DNA from: Bacillota bacterium
GTDB taxonomy: Bacteria; Bacillota; Dethiobacteria; Dethiobacterales; Dethiobacteraceae
Assembly: GCA_012800795.1 (NCBI GenBank)
Contig: JAAZIQ010000009.1
Location: 1 to 64,000 of the forward strand
DNA length: 64,000 nucleotides
Direction of reading: 5' to 3'
Below, in pieces: positions 17,044 to 26,800 of this stretch (position 1 is its first letter; the number at the start of each line of letters is the position of its first letter). Below the pieces are notes generated by a model. It had not been told where the DNA came from. It was given only the letters and a program-made list of their open reading frames with translations, and did not search any database. The translations under genes and the position numbers were made by a program.

Positions 17044-17958
17044 TTAATCGGCATGAAAAAGCCCTTCTACATACTCTTGAGCTATAAAGGGCTGCAAATC
17101 TTCTATACCCTCCCCCACACCAATAAATTTTACCGGTATTTTTAGAGAGCGAGCCACAGCGATAACTATGCCTCCTTTAGCAGTACCGTCCAATTTCGTT
17201 AAAACTAAACCGGTTAAAGGTGCTGCCTCATTAAAAACTTTAGCTTGCGCCAAGGCATTCTGGCCCGTGGTTGCATCCAATACCAACAAAACCTCATGCG
17301 GTGCTCCCGGCAGGGCCTTTGCTATTACGCGATGCACTTTTTTTAATTCCTCCATTAAACTAGCTTTGTTATGCAGTCGCCCCGCCGTATCACAAAGCAC
17401 CACATCACAGCCGCGGGCCCGGGCTGCATTAATCGCATCAAAAATAACAGCAGCCGGGTCGGCACCATGCTGATGTTTTACCAGTTCACTTTGTGTACGT
17501 TCTGCCCAGATTTCCAACTGTTCAATGGCTGCAGCCCTAAATGTATCACCGGCAGCCAATAAAACCTTTTTCCCCTGCCGGCGATAACGGGCAGCCAATT
17601 TACCGATAGTAGTGGTTTTACCGACACCGTTTACGCCTAGCACAAGAATAACGGACGGTTTTTCAGTTGGTGGTTCTAATGACTCCTCACTCTCACCCAA
17701 AATATCTAACAGCAACTGCTTTAAAGCAGCTATAACGTCATCTGGTTCCGTCAACTTTTCATCTTTTACTTTTTGACGCAAATCTTCCACTAAGTCAAGA
17801 GTAGTTTCCACTCCCAGGTCTGCGCTGATTAATACTTCCTCAAGTTCTTCAAAAAAACCGTCATCAAAATTTTTACGGCTAAAAAGTCCTTCCAGACGAT
17901 TCATAATGCCGGATCGTGTTTTTTGAAGCCCGGCTTTAATACGTCCAAATAATCCCAT
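17044..17958 (-). CDS. ftsY: SRP receptor FtsY
   Basis: 304-residue SRP receptor GTPase. NG domains only, with a short N-terminal basic lead (MGLFGRIKAGLQKTRSG), as usual in Firmicutes. Motifs are GVNGVGKTTTIGKLA, LAAGDTFRAAAIEQL, DTAGRLHN, TKLDGTAKGG and VGEGIEDLQPF. ATG 17958 is 5 nt after GGTGGAGG; a GTG 12 nt upstream lies inside that site. It follows smc by 45 nt, the conserved rnc-smc-ftsY arrangement. Confidence 0.96.
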   Translation of the reverse strand: MGLFGRIKAGLQKTRSGIMNRLEGLFSRKNFDDGFFEELEEVLISADLGVETTLDLVEDLRQKVKDEKLTEPDDVIAALKQLLLDILGESEESLEPPTEKPSVILVLGVNGVGKTTTIGKLAARYRRQGKKVLLAAGDTFRAAAIEQLEIWAERTQSELVKHQHGADPAAVIFDAINAARARGCDVVLCDTAGRLHNKASLMEELKKVHRVIAKALPGAPHEVLLVLDATTGQNALAQAKVFNEAAPLTGLVLTKLDGTAKGGIVIAVARSLKIPVKFIGVGEGIEDLQPFIAQEYVEGLFHAD

Positions 17959-18003
17959 ATAGGCCTCCACCTTTCTTTTCTAGCTGGCTTTATACAACTT
18001 GCT

Positions 18004-21000
18004 TTATGCACTTTCAACCGGCAGTTTATTATCATCACGTAAACGTACGGAAATTATTTTTGAAACACCTGATTCCTCCATTGTTACGCCATAAAGAATA
18101 TCTGCTTGTTCCATAGTGCGTTTGCGGTGAGAAATAAGGATAAATTGTGTCTGCGCACTGAAACTGCGCAAAAACTCATTGAAACGCACCAAATTGGCTT
18201 CATCCAAAGCTGATTCAATTTCATCAAGCACACAAAAGGGAGTAGGCCTTAATTTCAGAAAAGCAAAAAGCAAAGAAATTGCCGTCAATGCCTTTTCTCC
18301 ACCGGAAAGTAAGGAAAGATGCTGCAGCTTTTTCCCGGGAGGTTGTGCCACTATCTCTATCCCGGATTCCAGCGGATTTTCGGGATCTGTAAGCCGCAAT
18401 TGGGCACGCCCGCCACCGAACAAGTTTTTAAAAACTTCAGCAAAATTTTGCTGCATTGCAGAAAAAGTAGCAAGAAATTTTTCTCCCATCCGGCTGTCTA
18501 TTTCGCGGATGAGACGAAGTAAATCCTTTTCCCCCTCCTGCAAATCAGTTCGCTGCGCCCGTAGAAATGCCACCCGTTCCTTGATACGCTGGTATTCATC
18601 AATGGCTCCCAGATTGACATGGCCCAGCGAATTTAGTTCTGCTTTAATTTTGAGAACGGCCTTTTGTGCCGCATCTTTGTCTTTTACAGGCATTGCCAAT
18701 TCTTGAGCCGCCTCAAATTCCAGTTCCCAGCTGTCGCGCAGACGAGCTAGAATATGCTGTAGCTCACTTTCGATGCGTTCACGTTCCATCTCTAAACGAG
18801 CCTGTTTTCGTTCCAAGCCGGCCAGCCCCTTTTCCTGCTGCCGCAGAAATTCAGTGGTTTCACGGTATTGCGTGGACATGGCTTTCAGTAATGCTTCCCG
18901 CTCCGCCAACTTACTGATAAGCTGAGAACGTTTTTTCTGCAGCGATAAAGCATCCACTTGTACTGATTGTAGCGCAGCGTTCAATTGTTTGTGTTTTTCC
19001 TGTAAAGAATGCATTTCAGTAATTTTATCATGATATTTTTTCTGCAATTGTTCTTGTAGAAATCGCAGGCGCTCCTTTTCTTCCAGATTACGCTCCTGCT
19101 GTTTTTGACAAGAAACCAAGTTTACTCGGCAATTCGTATAATATTCCTGCAGCCTTTGTTTTTCTTCCGCATTTTTACTTAAGATACCTGCCAAATCCAA
19201 TAATTCGCTGCGCAATTTATTTTCTTCAGTCCGAAGAGCGTCGAGCTTATTTCCTGTTTGTTCTAAATTATCACGGCAAGTTTTTATTTGTGCCCTGATT
19301 TTTTCTGCTGCCAGCAGCAGATTTTCTTTCTCCTCGGCCAACTCAGATAACTGTTTTTGTATATACTTTATTTCATTTTCATTTAACCCAAACTCCAACT
19401 CTATCTGTTGGCGCTGCTCAATAACTCTGGCTATTTTTTGGCTGATGTCCGTACTGTACTGCTGTAAACTGTGTGCTTCGGCCTGAATAGATTGCAGCTT
19501 CTCCTCATGCTGCTGCAGCGTCTTTTTCAGCACAGCCATCTCTTTACGCCGGGAAAGCACTCCCCTTTGTTTTCTTTCAAAGCCTCCACTCATGACACCG
19601 CCAGGAGCAATCATATCTCCATCTAATGTGACCACACGCTCACTAAAATTCAAAGCCTCCGCCACAGGCAGTGCCGCCTCCAAATCTGTAACAACATGAA
19701 TTCGTCCTAAAAGTGACTCCTTAACAATAGCAAACAAATCTTTGCTTTTTACTAAGTCAGCAGCTACACCTATGTAACCCGGCAGATTTTTAACTTTATC
19801 TGCCTTTGGATGCCGTTTTGTCGTTTTAAGAATATTCAAGGGTAAAAATGTTGCCCTGCCGCCTTTACACTGTTTTAAATAGGCAATAGCCTCACGCACA
19901 ACTTTATCATTTTCAGCTACTAAATTTTGCTGCGCAGAACCTAATGCTGTTTCTACCGCGACAACGTAGCGGGACGGAACTTCCAATAAATCTGCCACCG
20001 TGCCATAGATAGCTCTGAATTGCTGCTTTTCTTTTCTGGCTGCAAGAATTGTCTTAACACCACGATAATAGCCTGCCATGCTCTCTTCTAATTCCTGCAG
20101 CACAGTTAGCTTATTGCTGGTAATCATCATTGCTTTTTCTTCTGTCTGAGATTTTTGTGCCAATCTTTCCAGCTGCTTTAAAAGATCTTGCTGTTCAAGT
20201 TGCAAAGCAGCCAATTCCCGGCTCTTTATTTCATTTTGCTCGGCCAGCTTTTTCTTTTTTCCCTGCAACTCTTTATACTGCTCCTGCAGTATCTTTGTTT
20301 TTTCTATTTTTCTTTTTTCTTCTGACTTTAATTCCGTTAAATCTTCTTCAAGCTGCCTATTTTCCAGAATTAATCGTTCAGATTGCAGTTTAAACTCCTG
20401 AATCTCCATCAAAATAGCTTCCAATTGCTTTTGAATTGCCTGGGAATGTTTTGCTTCCGCCGAATTATCCAAGGCCTCAAGTTTTTCCTGTGCTTGTTCC
20501 AATTCAGCTGCAGCCTGTTTCAAGGCATTAGCTGAAAGCTCCAGTTCAGCATTATGGGCTTTTATTTCTTTGCACAAAAGTTCCTCTTCCTGCTGCAAAG
20601 CAGCAAGACTGCTTTTTATTTCCGCAAGCTGGCGTTCTATGCTGCTTATTTTTTCCTCTAGCACCGCTGTTTGCGTTTGCGCCTTTCCTAATTCAGAATT
20701 AAGAATATTTAATTCTTGCTGTAATTCTGTCACTGCTGCTTGCTCTTCATCATATTTAAACTGATTAGAAGTAAGCTGTGTTTCTTGACGCCTTAGCTCT
20801 GTCCGCTGTTTTAAAAGTTCATCTGCAACCGTTTTTAGCTTGCCGTCAACTTCATACCAACGCTGACGCAGCTCAAGCGCATCTGAAACCAGTAAATCAA
20901 CTTCATGCTTTTTTAAATCTTCGCGCAGTGATAAATATTTTTGGGCCTTTTCTGCTTGAACAGCCAGTGGTTCCAATTGTGCAGATAATTCGTGAATAAT

Positions 21001-21579
21001 ATCATTAATACGGATTAAATTATCTGCAGTTTCGGCAAGACGTCGCTCTGTTTCACGCTTTCTGTATTTGTATTTTAGAATTCCTGCCGCTTCTTCAAAA
21101 AATTGACGTCTTTCCTCCGGCCGCGCCTGTATTATTTCTTCGACTTTCCCCTGCCCAATGAAAGAATAAGCTTCTTTTCCGACGCCTGAATCCATAAACA
21201 ATTCTAAAATATCTTTTAAACGGCAGGGCTGTTTATTTAGTAAATACTCACTCTCGCCATTACGGTATAATCGCCTTGTTACCGTAATTTCCCGGTAGTC
21301 TACCCCTAAAGCACCGTCACTATGATCAAAGGTAAGGGAAACCTCGGCAAAACTTAACTGTTTACGTTTAGCTGAACCATTGAAAATAACATCTTCCATG
21401 CGCAAACCGCGCAGATGGCGGGCTGACTGTTCGCCCAAAACCCACCGTATTGCATCAGTAATATTACTTTTGCCACAGCCGTTGGGCCCCACAATTACAG
21501 TCACTCCCGGCGTTAAATCAAATGTAGTTTTATCAGCAAAAGATTTAAAACCATGCATTTCCAGTCGTTTAAGATACAT
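18004..21579 (-). CDS. smc: chromosome segregation ATPase SMC
   Basis: 1191 residues, full length. N-terminal ATPase half with GPNGCGKSNITDAIRWVLGEQS, long coiled coils, a hinge near the middle (FRAIYGTVADLLEVPSRY ... VVTDLEAALPVAEAL ... APGGVMSGG), a second coiled coil, and the C-terminal half with the signature LSGGEKALTAI and Walker B FCVLDEIESALDEAN. It acts as a dimer with ScpAB to compact and segregate the nucleoid. It lies between rnc and ftsY. Confidence 0.97.
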   Translation of the reverse strand: MYLKRLEMHGFKSFADKTTFDLTPGVTVIVGPNGCGKSNITDAIRWVLGEQSARHLRGLRMEDVIFNGSAKRKQLSFAEVSLTFDHSDGALGVDYREITVTRRLYRNGESEYLLNKQPCRLKDILELFMDSGVGKEAYSFIGQGKVEEIIQARPEERRQFFEEAAGILKYKYRKRETERRLAETADNLIRINDIIHELSAQLEPLAVQAEKAQKYLSLREDLKKHEVDLLVSDALELRQRWYEVDGKLKTVADELLKQRTELRRQETQLTSNQFKYDEEQAAVTELQQELNILNSELGKAQTQTAVLEEKISSIERQLAEIKSSLAALQQEEELLCKEIKAHNAELELSANALKQAAAELEQAQEKLEALDNSAEAKHSQAIQKQLEAILMEIQEFKLQSERLILENRQLEEDLTELKSEEKRKIEKTKILQEQYKELQGKKKKLAEQNEIKSRELAALQLEQQDLLKQLERLAQKSQTEEKAMMITSNKLTVLQELEESMAGYYRGVKTILAARKEKQQFRAIYGTVADLLEVPSRYVVAVETALGSAQQNLVAENDKVVREAIAYLKQCKGGRATFLPLNILKTTKRHPKADKVKNLPGYIGVAADLVKSKDLFAIVKESLLGRIHVVTDLEAALPVAEALNFSERVVTLDGDMIAPGGVMSGGFERKQRGVLSRRKEMAVLKKTLQQHEEKLQSIQAEAHSLQQYSTDISQKIARVIEQRQQIELEFGLNENEIKYIQKQLSELAEEKENLLLAAEKIRAQIKTCRDNLEQTGNKLDALRTEENKLRSELLDLAGILSKNAEEKQRLQEYYTNCRVNLVSCQKQQERNLEEKERLRFLQEQLQKKYHDKITEMHSLQEKHKQLNAALQSVQVDALSLQKKRSQLISKLAEREALLKAMSTQYRETTEFLRQQEKGLAGLERKQARLEMERERIESELQHILARLRDSWELEFEAAQELAMPVKDKDAAQKAVLKIKAELNSLGHVNLGAIDEYQRIKERVAFLRAQRTDLQEGEKDLLRLIREIDSRMGEKFLATFSAMQQNFAEVFKNLFGGGRAQLRLTDPENPLESGIEIVAQPPGKKLQHLSLLSGGEKALTAISLLFAFLKLRPTPFCVLDEIESALDEANLVRFNEFLRSFSAQTQFILISHRKRTMEQADILYGVTMEESGVSKIISVRLRDDNKLPVESA

Positions 21580-21621
21580 CGCGGTTCCCTCCCCATAGTG
21601 AACCCAAAGAATTATTCCTAT

Positions 21622-21670
21622 AGCACTAGTGCTTTATTTTTATGAAAATACCTGCTTGTGAACAAGCAGG
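21622..21670. other. two palindromes between rnc and smc
   Basis: AGCACTAGTGCT (21622-21633) is a perfect 12-bp palindrome. CCTGCTTGT/ACAAGCAGG (21651-21659/21662-21670) is a tight 9-bp inverted repeat followed on the minus strand by TATTTTCAT. The latter may be a weak terminator or an RNA-processing stem between rnc and smc. No other feature is seen in this 170-nt gap. Confidence 0.4.
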
Positions 21671-21749
21671 TTATAAATTACTTTGCCTGGTCTGCTTTAT
21701 TTGCCACACTTCCTATTCGGTATTAAGGACAATTATTCCTGCAAAAAAA

Positions 21750-22445
21750 TTATTTTATCAAATTGTTGTAAGCTATCCGGGCGGCTTCCTGCTCCGCTTC
21801 TTTCTTGGAATGACCGGAACCTTCAGCTAAAACTTTACCTTTTACGGATAGTTGTGCCACAAATTCTTTAGCATGATCCGGTCCGGATTCAGAAATAATT
21901 GTATAATCTGGCGTTGCTGCCAATTTAGCTTGGGTATACTCTTGAAGCAAAGTTTTATAATCAGTTACCGGTGCTCCCTTTTTGATATTAGCAAGAAAAG
22001 GAGCAAAAAATTTTCTGACAACAATTTTTACCTGCTCAAACCCTAGGTCCAAATAAAGTGCACCCAGTAAAGCCTCAAAAGCATCGGCCAACAAAGAAGG
22101 ACGCTGGCGGCCGCCACTGGCAGCCTCACCTTTGCCAAGCAGCAGATAATTGCCCAAAGTTAATTTTTTTGCCTGTTGAGAAAGCGTTTCTTCACAGACC
22201 AGTGCCGCGCGAAATCGTGTTAACTTACCTTCCGGCAGTTGAGGATAGCGTTGAAACAGCTCCTCAGAAATAGCCAATTCCAGCACTGCATCACCAAGAA
22301 ACTCCAAGCGTTCATTATGCGCAAAGTTCCCTAAATTATGTTCATGGGCATAAGAAGAGTGAGTTAATGCCTGTCTATAAAGCTCCTGCTGTTTAGGTTC
22401 AATATCTAATTTAGCAAATAGCTCCTTTAAATCTCGCTTTTTCAT
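21750..22445 (-). CDS. rnc: ribonuclease III
   Basis: 231 residues. RNase III domain with the signature HNERLEFLGDAVLELAISE (catalytic E and D), LLADAFEALLGALYLD, followed by a double-stranded RNA binding domain (DYKTLLQEYTQAKLAATPDYTI ... GSGHSKKEAEQEAA). Processes rRNA and double-stranded RNA. Start chosen at ATG 22445 after GGTGAT; the frame is open to 22469. Confidence 0.96.
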   Translation of the reverse strand: MKKRDLKELFAKLDIEPKQQELYRQALTHSSYAHEHNLGNFAHNERLEFLGDAVLELAISEELFQRYPQLPEGKLTRFRAALVCEETLSQQAKKLTLGNYLLLGKGEAASGGRQRPSLLADAFEALLGALYLDLGFEQVKIVVRKFFAPFLANIKKGAPVTDYKTLLQEYTQAKLAATPDYTIISESGPDHAKEFVAQLSVKGKVLAEGSGHSKKEAEQEAARIAYNNLIK

Positions 22446-22535
22446 TTTTATCACCATATTAACATACAAACAAATGTAACGAAAATTTTGCTAAAGAAGC
22501 CCTGCCTGCGCAGGGCTTTCACTAAAAACATTAAT

Positions 22536-22763
22536 TTAAACATGGGCCTCTATGTAACGTACGACATCGCCCACAGTTTTAATGCTTTCCAATTCATCAT
22601 CAGAAATCTCCAAATTAAATTTTTCTTCTAGGGCCATGACCAGTTCCACAATATCTAGAGAATCTGCATTAAGATCTTCAAAAGATGTTTCCATAGTGAG
22701 CTCATCTTCGTCTACAGTTAATTGATCACTGATAAGGCTTATTACCTCATCAAATACATCCAT
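22536..22763 (-). CDS. acpP: acyl carrier protein
   Basis: 75-residue acidic carrier with the phosphopantetheine site [20 protein letters not shown] (Ser in DSL). It shuttles acyl chains in fatty-acid and phospholipid synthesis. It lies between plsX and rnc. The fabD/fabG/fabF genes often found here are absent. Confidence 0.97.
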   Translation of the reverse strand: MDVFDEVISLISDQLTVDEDELTMETSFEDLNADSLDIVELVMALEEKFNLEISDDELESIKTVGDVVRYIEAHV

Positions 22764-22893
22764 TACTTCACCTCCCCCACTATGATACTAGAAAACTGGC
22801 TGACTAATGTCAAAAAAATTCTACCATCAAGTAGGTCATCATCTCTGCAATAGATTTTGCCCCGTAATTGTTGAGTATTAGTATACCAAGTCT

Positions 22894-22922
22894 ATTATAA
22901 TTATAAAGCACAGCCTTAACAA
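22894..22922 (-). promoter_or_regulatory. acpP promoter
   Basis: On the minus strand TTGTTA (22922-22917), 17 nt, TATAAT (22899-22894). The imperfect symmetry TTAGTATACC/AAGTCTATTA overlaps the -10 and start region. The perfect palindrome AGCCCAATTG/CAATTGGGCT-like block at about 22930-22950 lies just upstream and could be a plsX end hairpin. Confidence 0.5.
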
Positions 22923-22977
22923 GCTTCTTAGCCCCAATTGCAATTGGGCTCAATAGCAGGCGCATCTTTCCGCAAAA

Positions 22978-23991
22978 TTACATTTTTGTTGCCAAAATAG
23001 ACAACTCATTTTCTATCTTGTCGTTAACGGCTTGGCGTGCATAGCGGTAAGCCTGGTTGACAATGGCACTACGAATGGCCCGTGCTTTGGAAGAACCATG
23101 ACCTTTAATATAAATCCCGTTAATACCCAGCAGAGGTGCTCCACCATATTCAGAGTAATCAAATTTGCTCTTTAGAGCTACTAATTCTGTTTTAAGCAGC
23201 ACTGCTCCAAGTTTACCTTTTACACTACCGGTAAAAGCATTTTTTAATGCCCCAAACATGCCGCTTACCAAGCCTTCCACAGTTTTCAAAAAAATGTTTC
23301 CGGAAAAGCCGTCACTAACAACAACATCAGCCACTCCATCTAAAACATAACGTGCTTCTACGTTACCCACAAAACCGGGTAAATTTTCCTTCATTAATTG
23401 ATATGCTTTTTTGATTTGTTCAGTTCCTTTTATCTCCTCTACCCCGACATTAAGCAAACCAACACGAGGGGAGGGTTTACCCAGTACTTCACGGGCATAA
23501 ATTGCACCCATTAAACCGTAATGAAATAACTGTTGGGCAGTAGCATCCATATTTGCGCCCAAATCAAGCAGAACCACATTACCAGCTTGAAAAGTCGGCG
23601 CCACAACCGTAAGCGCCGGGCGTTCAATACCCTGCAAACGTCCGGCAATAAGTAGGCTACCCACCATTAAAGCCCCGGTATTACCCGCAGAAACCATGGC
23701 ATCGCATTTGCCGTCACTAACCATTTTTATTGCCGTTATCATTGAGGATTTTTTTTTCCGGCGTACGGCCATAACAGGCTGATCGTCATTAGTTATTATT
23801 TCCGGAGCATGTATCAGCTCCACACGTTTTTGCGGGTAAGATCTGTGGCGTAAATAATCTTCCAGAATATTCAGAGGACCAACAAAAAAGAGCTGTAAAT
23901 CGTTTAACTCCGATACCGCCAGCAACCCACCCTCTATTATTTCCTGTGGAGCATGATCTCCGCCCATCACATCCAGCGCCACTTTGATCAT
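22978..23991 (-). CDS. plsX: phosphate acyltransferase PlsX
   Basis: Makes acyl-phosphate from acyl-ACP for glycerolipid synthesis at the membrane. MIKVALDVMGGDHAPQEII at the start, VSAGNTGALMVGSLL, LLDLGANMDATAQQL, VSDGFSGNIFLKTVEG and YGGAPLLGINGIYIKGHGSS are all canonical. I start at ATG 23991 with GGAGAG ahead. It follows rpmF, but FapR, which often precedes PlsX in Firmicutes, is missing here. Confidence 0.96.
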   Translation of the reverse strand: MIKVALDVMGGDHAPQEIIEGGLLAVSELNDLQLFFVGPLNILEDYLRHRSYPQKRVELIHAPEIITNDDQPVMAVRRKKKSSMITAIKMVSDGKCDAMVSAGNTGALMVGSLLIAGRLQGIERPALTVVAPTFQAGNVVLLDLGANMDATAQQLFHYGLMGAIYAREVLGKPSPRVGLLNVGVEEIKGTEQIKKAYQLMKENLPGFVGNVEARYVLDGVADVVVSDGFSGNIFLKTVEGLVSGMFGALKNAFTGSVKGKLGAVLLKTELVALKSKFDYSEYGGAPLLGINGIYIKGHGSSKARAIRSAIVNQAYRYARQAVNDKIENELSILATKM

Positions 23992-24056
23992 TTTACTCTC
24001 TCCTCTTAACATTTATCTGTGACAATCTTTTCCAACGACAAGCTTTCCCTAGATAA

Positions 24057-24080
24057 TAAAAACCCTCCTTTACAGGAGAG
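24057..24080 (-). terminator. weak terminator after rpmF
   Basis: On the minus strand CTCTCCT (24080-24074) pairs with AGGAGGG (24069-24063), followed by TTTTTATT. It could attenuate readthrough from rpmF to plsX. Confidence 0.45.
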
Positions 24081-24103
24081 TAAATGAAATGTATTTAGTC
24101 CTT

Positions 24104-24280
24104 TTATTCTGTTTCTAAAACTTCTTTGCCCTTATAATAACCACAATGGACACAAACATGGTGAGGTAACTTTGCCTCATGACATTGTGGACAAGAAACT
24201 AAACCTGGCACTGCCAGCTTCCAATGTGTTCTACGTTTATTTCTTCTCGCCTTAGACGTTTTTCTCTTTGGTACCGCCAT
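24104..24280 (-). CDS. rpmF: 50S ribosomal protein L32
   Basis: 58 residues read directly from the sequence: begins [20 protein letters not shown], then CPQC and [13 protein letters not shown]. The four cysteines make this the zinc-binding form of L32. The ATG at 24280 follows GAGGTG. It lies 20 nt after yceD, the conserved yceD-rpmF pair. Confidence 0.97.
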   Translation of the reverse strand: MAVPKRKTSKARRNKRRTHWKLAVPGLVSCPQCHEAKLPHHVCVHCGYYKGKEVLETE

Positions 24281-24300
24281 AGTTACACCTCCTCAGACTA

Positions 24301-24762
24301 CTAATCCAGCAGTTTCTTTAGCACTAACAAGCGGGGATCCAAATTGTCTGCCGGACAGCCGCACTGCGTTTGGTTGAGATCCGCGCCACATGTTGGGCAT
24401 AAACCGCGACATGCAGCATCACACAGAGGTTTTAACGGTAAAGTGGTCATAAAAATATCCCTAATTAATTCCACAGAATTTATAGCCGTCTCTTCTGTCA
24501 CCTGGATCTCATCTTCAAATTCCTGACTATAATGGTAGGAAAATGATTTTAAACAGCGGCCGCATGTAAGAATTAATCTTGTTCGCAGACTTCCCTGGAC
24601 TTTAACTTTTCCTTCGCCGTACATCGCCTTAAGCTGCACTTGTACAGGCTCAAGAAATTGAACATCTTCACTGTCCATTTCAAGATTGGCACCGTGCAAA
24701 GTAAAAGCATAAGTAATTGCTTTACCACCGGCACTCCGCAAAGCTTCTACATCTATTTTCAT
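24301..24762 (-). CDS. yceD: YceD/DUF177 family protein
   Basis: 153 residues with the DUF177 features: VQVQLKAMYGEGKVKVQGSLRTRLILTCGRCL and the Cys-rich tail CDAACRGLCPTCGADLNQTQCGC, probably binding zinc. In plants and E. coli the family is linked to 23S rRNA accumulation. It is always found before rpmF. It is first gene of a unit with a consensus promoter. Confidence 0.93.
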   Translation of the reverse strand: MKIDVEALRSAGGKAITYAFTLHGANLEMDSEDVQFLEPVQVQLKAMYGEGKVKVQGSLRTRLILTCGRCLKSFSYHYSQEFEDEIQVTEETAINSVELIRDIFMTTLPLKPLCDAACRGLCPTCGADLNQTQCGCPADNLDPRLLVLKKLLD

Positions 24763-24797
24763 GGAAATATTCTCGCTCCTCGCTTGCGCTATGCTTT

Positions 24798-24826
24798 ATT
24801 ATATAGAGGAATGACCCTATTGTCAA
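24798..24826 (-). promoter_or_regulatory. consensus promoter for yceD-rpmF
   Basis: On the minus strand TTGACA (24826-24821), 17 nt, TATAAT (24803-24798): a perfect sigma-A consensus, 36 nt upstream of the yceD start. Confidence 0.8.
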
Positions 24827-24923
24827 CATTTAACGTTAGCAGGGGCTTTCTTTTTAAAGCTTGACTTTCCTGCGTTTTACACCATTTTTTATAAAACTTC
24901 TAATGTAAGCACAAAGTTTGGCT

Positions 24924-25931
24924 TTAATCTCGGCTGCTTGCCTGTGCTAGTGTGTTTAAGAAGGCTAGTGCTTCGTCCAAATTTTCTACAGGAACTAAAG
25001 TTATATGGCGAGCTGCTTTTTTAGCATCCGCATAGTTTTCACGCGGCACAAGAAAGTATTCAGCACCCGCCTTTTCAGCGGCCCTAACTTTTTGGCGCAC
25101 ACCACCAATGGCGCCCACTTCCTCCCGCAAATTAATGGTACCGGTACCGGCAATCTTATGACCGGCCGTTAAATCTTCTTCACTAATTTGATTAATAATC
25201 TCCAATACAAACATCAAACCTGCTGAAGGACCTGAAATTTTTCCCACATCCATGTCAATATTCAGAGGTAAAACAGGCTGCCAGTTAAGTGTTTGTATTA
25301 TAACTCGAATGCCCGCCTTCTCTGGTTGTTCCGAGTGACTTGCCGTTACAATTGTTATTTCTTTCGTCTCATTACCTCTTCTGACCGTCAGTGTAACAGG
25401 CTCACCAATTTTTCGCTTCTGAACTGCTGAAATTACTTCTTCTTCCAAGTATAGCCGCTGCCCTTCCACAGCAAGAATTATATCGCCAGGGAAAAGCTTT
25501 CCTTTGGCCGGGCTGTCTTCTTCCACTTCCACCACCTTAACACCGTCACTTTTTATTAGCACCTCGAAACCGGCACGGCGCAAGGCAATAACTTTAGCCA
25601 GGTTCTGGCTTTCTTCCATATGATGCCGCATTAGCTTATTGTACTCTTGCTGGTCCATATCCGCAGGAATAACTTGTCGTCGCGGTTGTAAATCTGTGTA
25701 CGGATCTGCCAAGGCGTACAAAAAAAGTGCCGGCGTAGCAACTTGTTGTGAAACCGTCACCAAATAAAAAGTGCCTTTATTTTCAGCCGGCCGTTCCTCC
25801 ACTGCTATAAGCCCAGATAAATCTTCAGCCGAACCGGGACGAACAACCAAATAATCCGTACGGACAAACAAAAAAACAGTAAGTAAAAGAATAGCCAAAA
25901 CCAGCTTGTGAAATCTTCTGCTTCTACTCAA
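24924..25931 (-). CDS. PDZ and Lon-protease-domain membrane protein (YlbL/SepM)
   Basis: 335 residues. An N-terminal transmembrane helix (LVLAILLLTVFLFV) is followed by an extracellular PDZ domain (GVKVVEVEEDSPAKGKLFPGDIILAVEG) and a C-terminal Lon-type serine protease domain with the catalytic Ser in ISGPSAGLMFVL and Lys in KVRAAEKAGAEYFLVP. Relatives are B. subtilis YlbL and streptococcal SepM, which cleave small exported peptides. It overlaps the patatin gene by 4 nt; ylbK-ylbL are likewise adjacent in Bacillus. Confidence 0.92.
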   Translation of the reverse strand: MSRSRRFHKLVLAILLLTVFLFVRTDYLVVRPGSAEDLSGLIAVEERPAENKGTFYLVTVSQQVATPALFLYALADPYTDLQPRRQVIPADMDQQEYNKLMRHHMEESQNLAKVIALRRAGFEVLIKSDGVKVVEVEEDSPAKGKLFPGDIILAVEGQRLYLEEEVISAVQKRKIGEPVTLTVRRGNETKEITIVTASHSEQPEKAGIRVIIQTLNWQPVLPLNIDMDVGKISGPSAGLMFVLEIINQISEEDLTAGHKIAGTGTINLREEVGAIGGVRQKVRAAEKAGAEYFLVPRENYADAKKAARHITLVPVENLDEALAFLNTLAQASSRD

Positions 25932-26725
25932 AACAAACCCTCTTTCATCAGCAATTCCTGAATCTGCGGCAGCATTGAATATGCCGCTTTTTCACCTGCT
26001 TTGATTGCTTTATCCGCAAGATGAAACTGACCGGGTGCCACTTCCTCTAAATGGGGAGAAATAACAATATCCGCCGCTTCAAGGGAGTGCTGAACCAAAT
26101 CTCGCTGCATAATATCAATGCTTTGGGTTACCACATCCAAGATATGATGAGGTTTTTGGTTGTTAAAATAGATCCCCACATCTACAGCCAGCACAATATC
26201 GGCTCCCATCTCACGAACGGTAGGAGCCGGTACCCTTTCTACTACCGCACCGTCAACCAAAACTCGGTCTTCCTCTTCCACCGGCCGGAAAATGCCGGGA
26301 ATGGCAGAAGACGCCCTTACTGCGCGAGCCACCAGACCCTCACGGAAAACAATCTTTTTACCACTGCATAAATCTGCAGCCACCACCGCTAAAGGCCGCT
26401 CTAATTCGGTAAAATTTTTTTTCTTCGTTAACAACAATATTAACTGCTCCAACTTGTTGCCTGCTACTAAACCTTTATGCGGCAGTGTCCAATCCAACCA
26501 TAGGTTGCGGTCCGCATGAACAGCAAAACGTTCCAAAAAAGATATTTCCAGACCGGCACAATAACAAGCTCCAACAACAGATCCCATACTTGTTCCAGCA
26601 ACCAAGTCTATGGGTATTTTAGCCTCCTCTAAAACTTTTATAACACCAATATGGGCAAAACCTCGCGCTGAACCGCCCCCTAGTGCCAAGCCTATTTTTT
26701 TTCTTTCCTTTCTCAGAAGCAACAC
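25928..26725 (-). CDS. patatin-like phospholipase (YlbK/RssA type)
   Basis: 265 residues with the patatin catalytic dyad and oxyanion loop: GLALGGGSARGFAHIGV, nucleophile elbow GTSMGS, and the Asp motif VDGAVVERVP. Probably a cytosolic acyl hydrolase, substrate unknown. It forms an operon with the downstream YlbL-like protease and is divergent from ylbJ, so the ylbJ-ylbK-ylbL neighbourhood of Bacillus is kept. Confidence 0.92.
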   Translation of the reverse strand: MLLLRKERKKIGLALGGGSARGFAHIGVIKVLEEAKIPIDLVAGTSMGSVVGACYCAGLEISFLERFAVHADRNLWLDWTLPHKGLVAGNKLEQLILLLTKKKNFTELERPLAVVAADLCSGKKIVFREGLVARAVRASSAIPGIFRPVEEEDRVLVDGAVVERVPAPTVREMGADIVLAVDVGIYFNNQKPHHILDVVTQSIDIMQRDLVQHSLEAADIVISPHLEEVAPGQFHLADKAIKAGEKAAYSMLPQIQELLMKEGLF

Positions 26726-26800
26726 CCCAAAAATAAGGTAATATAAATATTTTCTAAATCTATATATATTATAAAAATACCAATTATACCGGGGGGAAAA

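Noticed and set aside
18179-20999. Several plus-strand frames antisense to smc
   Set aside because: All are complements of the coiled-coil and ATPase codons of smc, with Ser/Cys-rich random composition.
22875-22900. TTAGTATACCAAGTCTATTA considered as a FapR operator before acpP
   Set aside because: Only one half-site resembles TTAGTACC; symmetry is poor and no fapR gene is present nearby.
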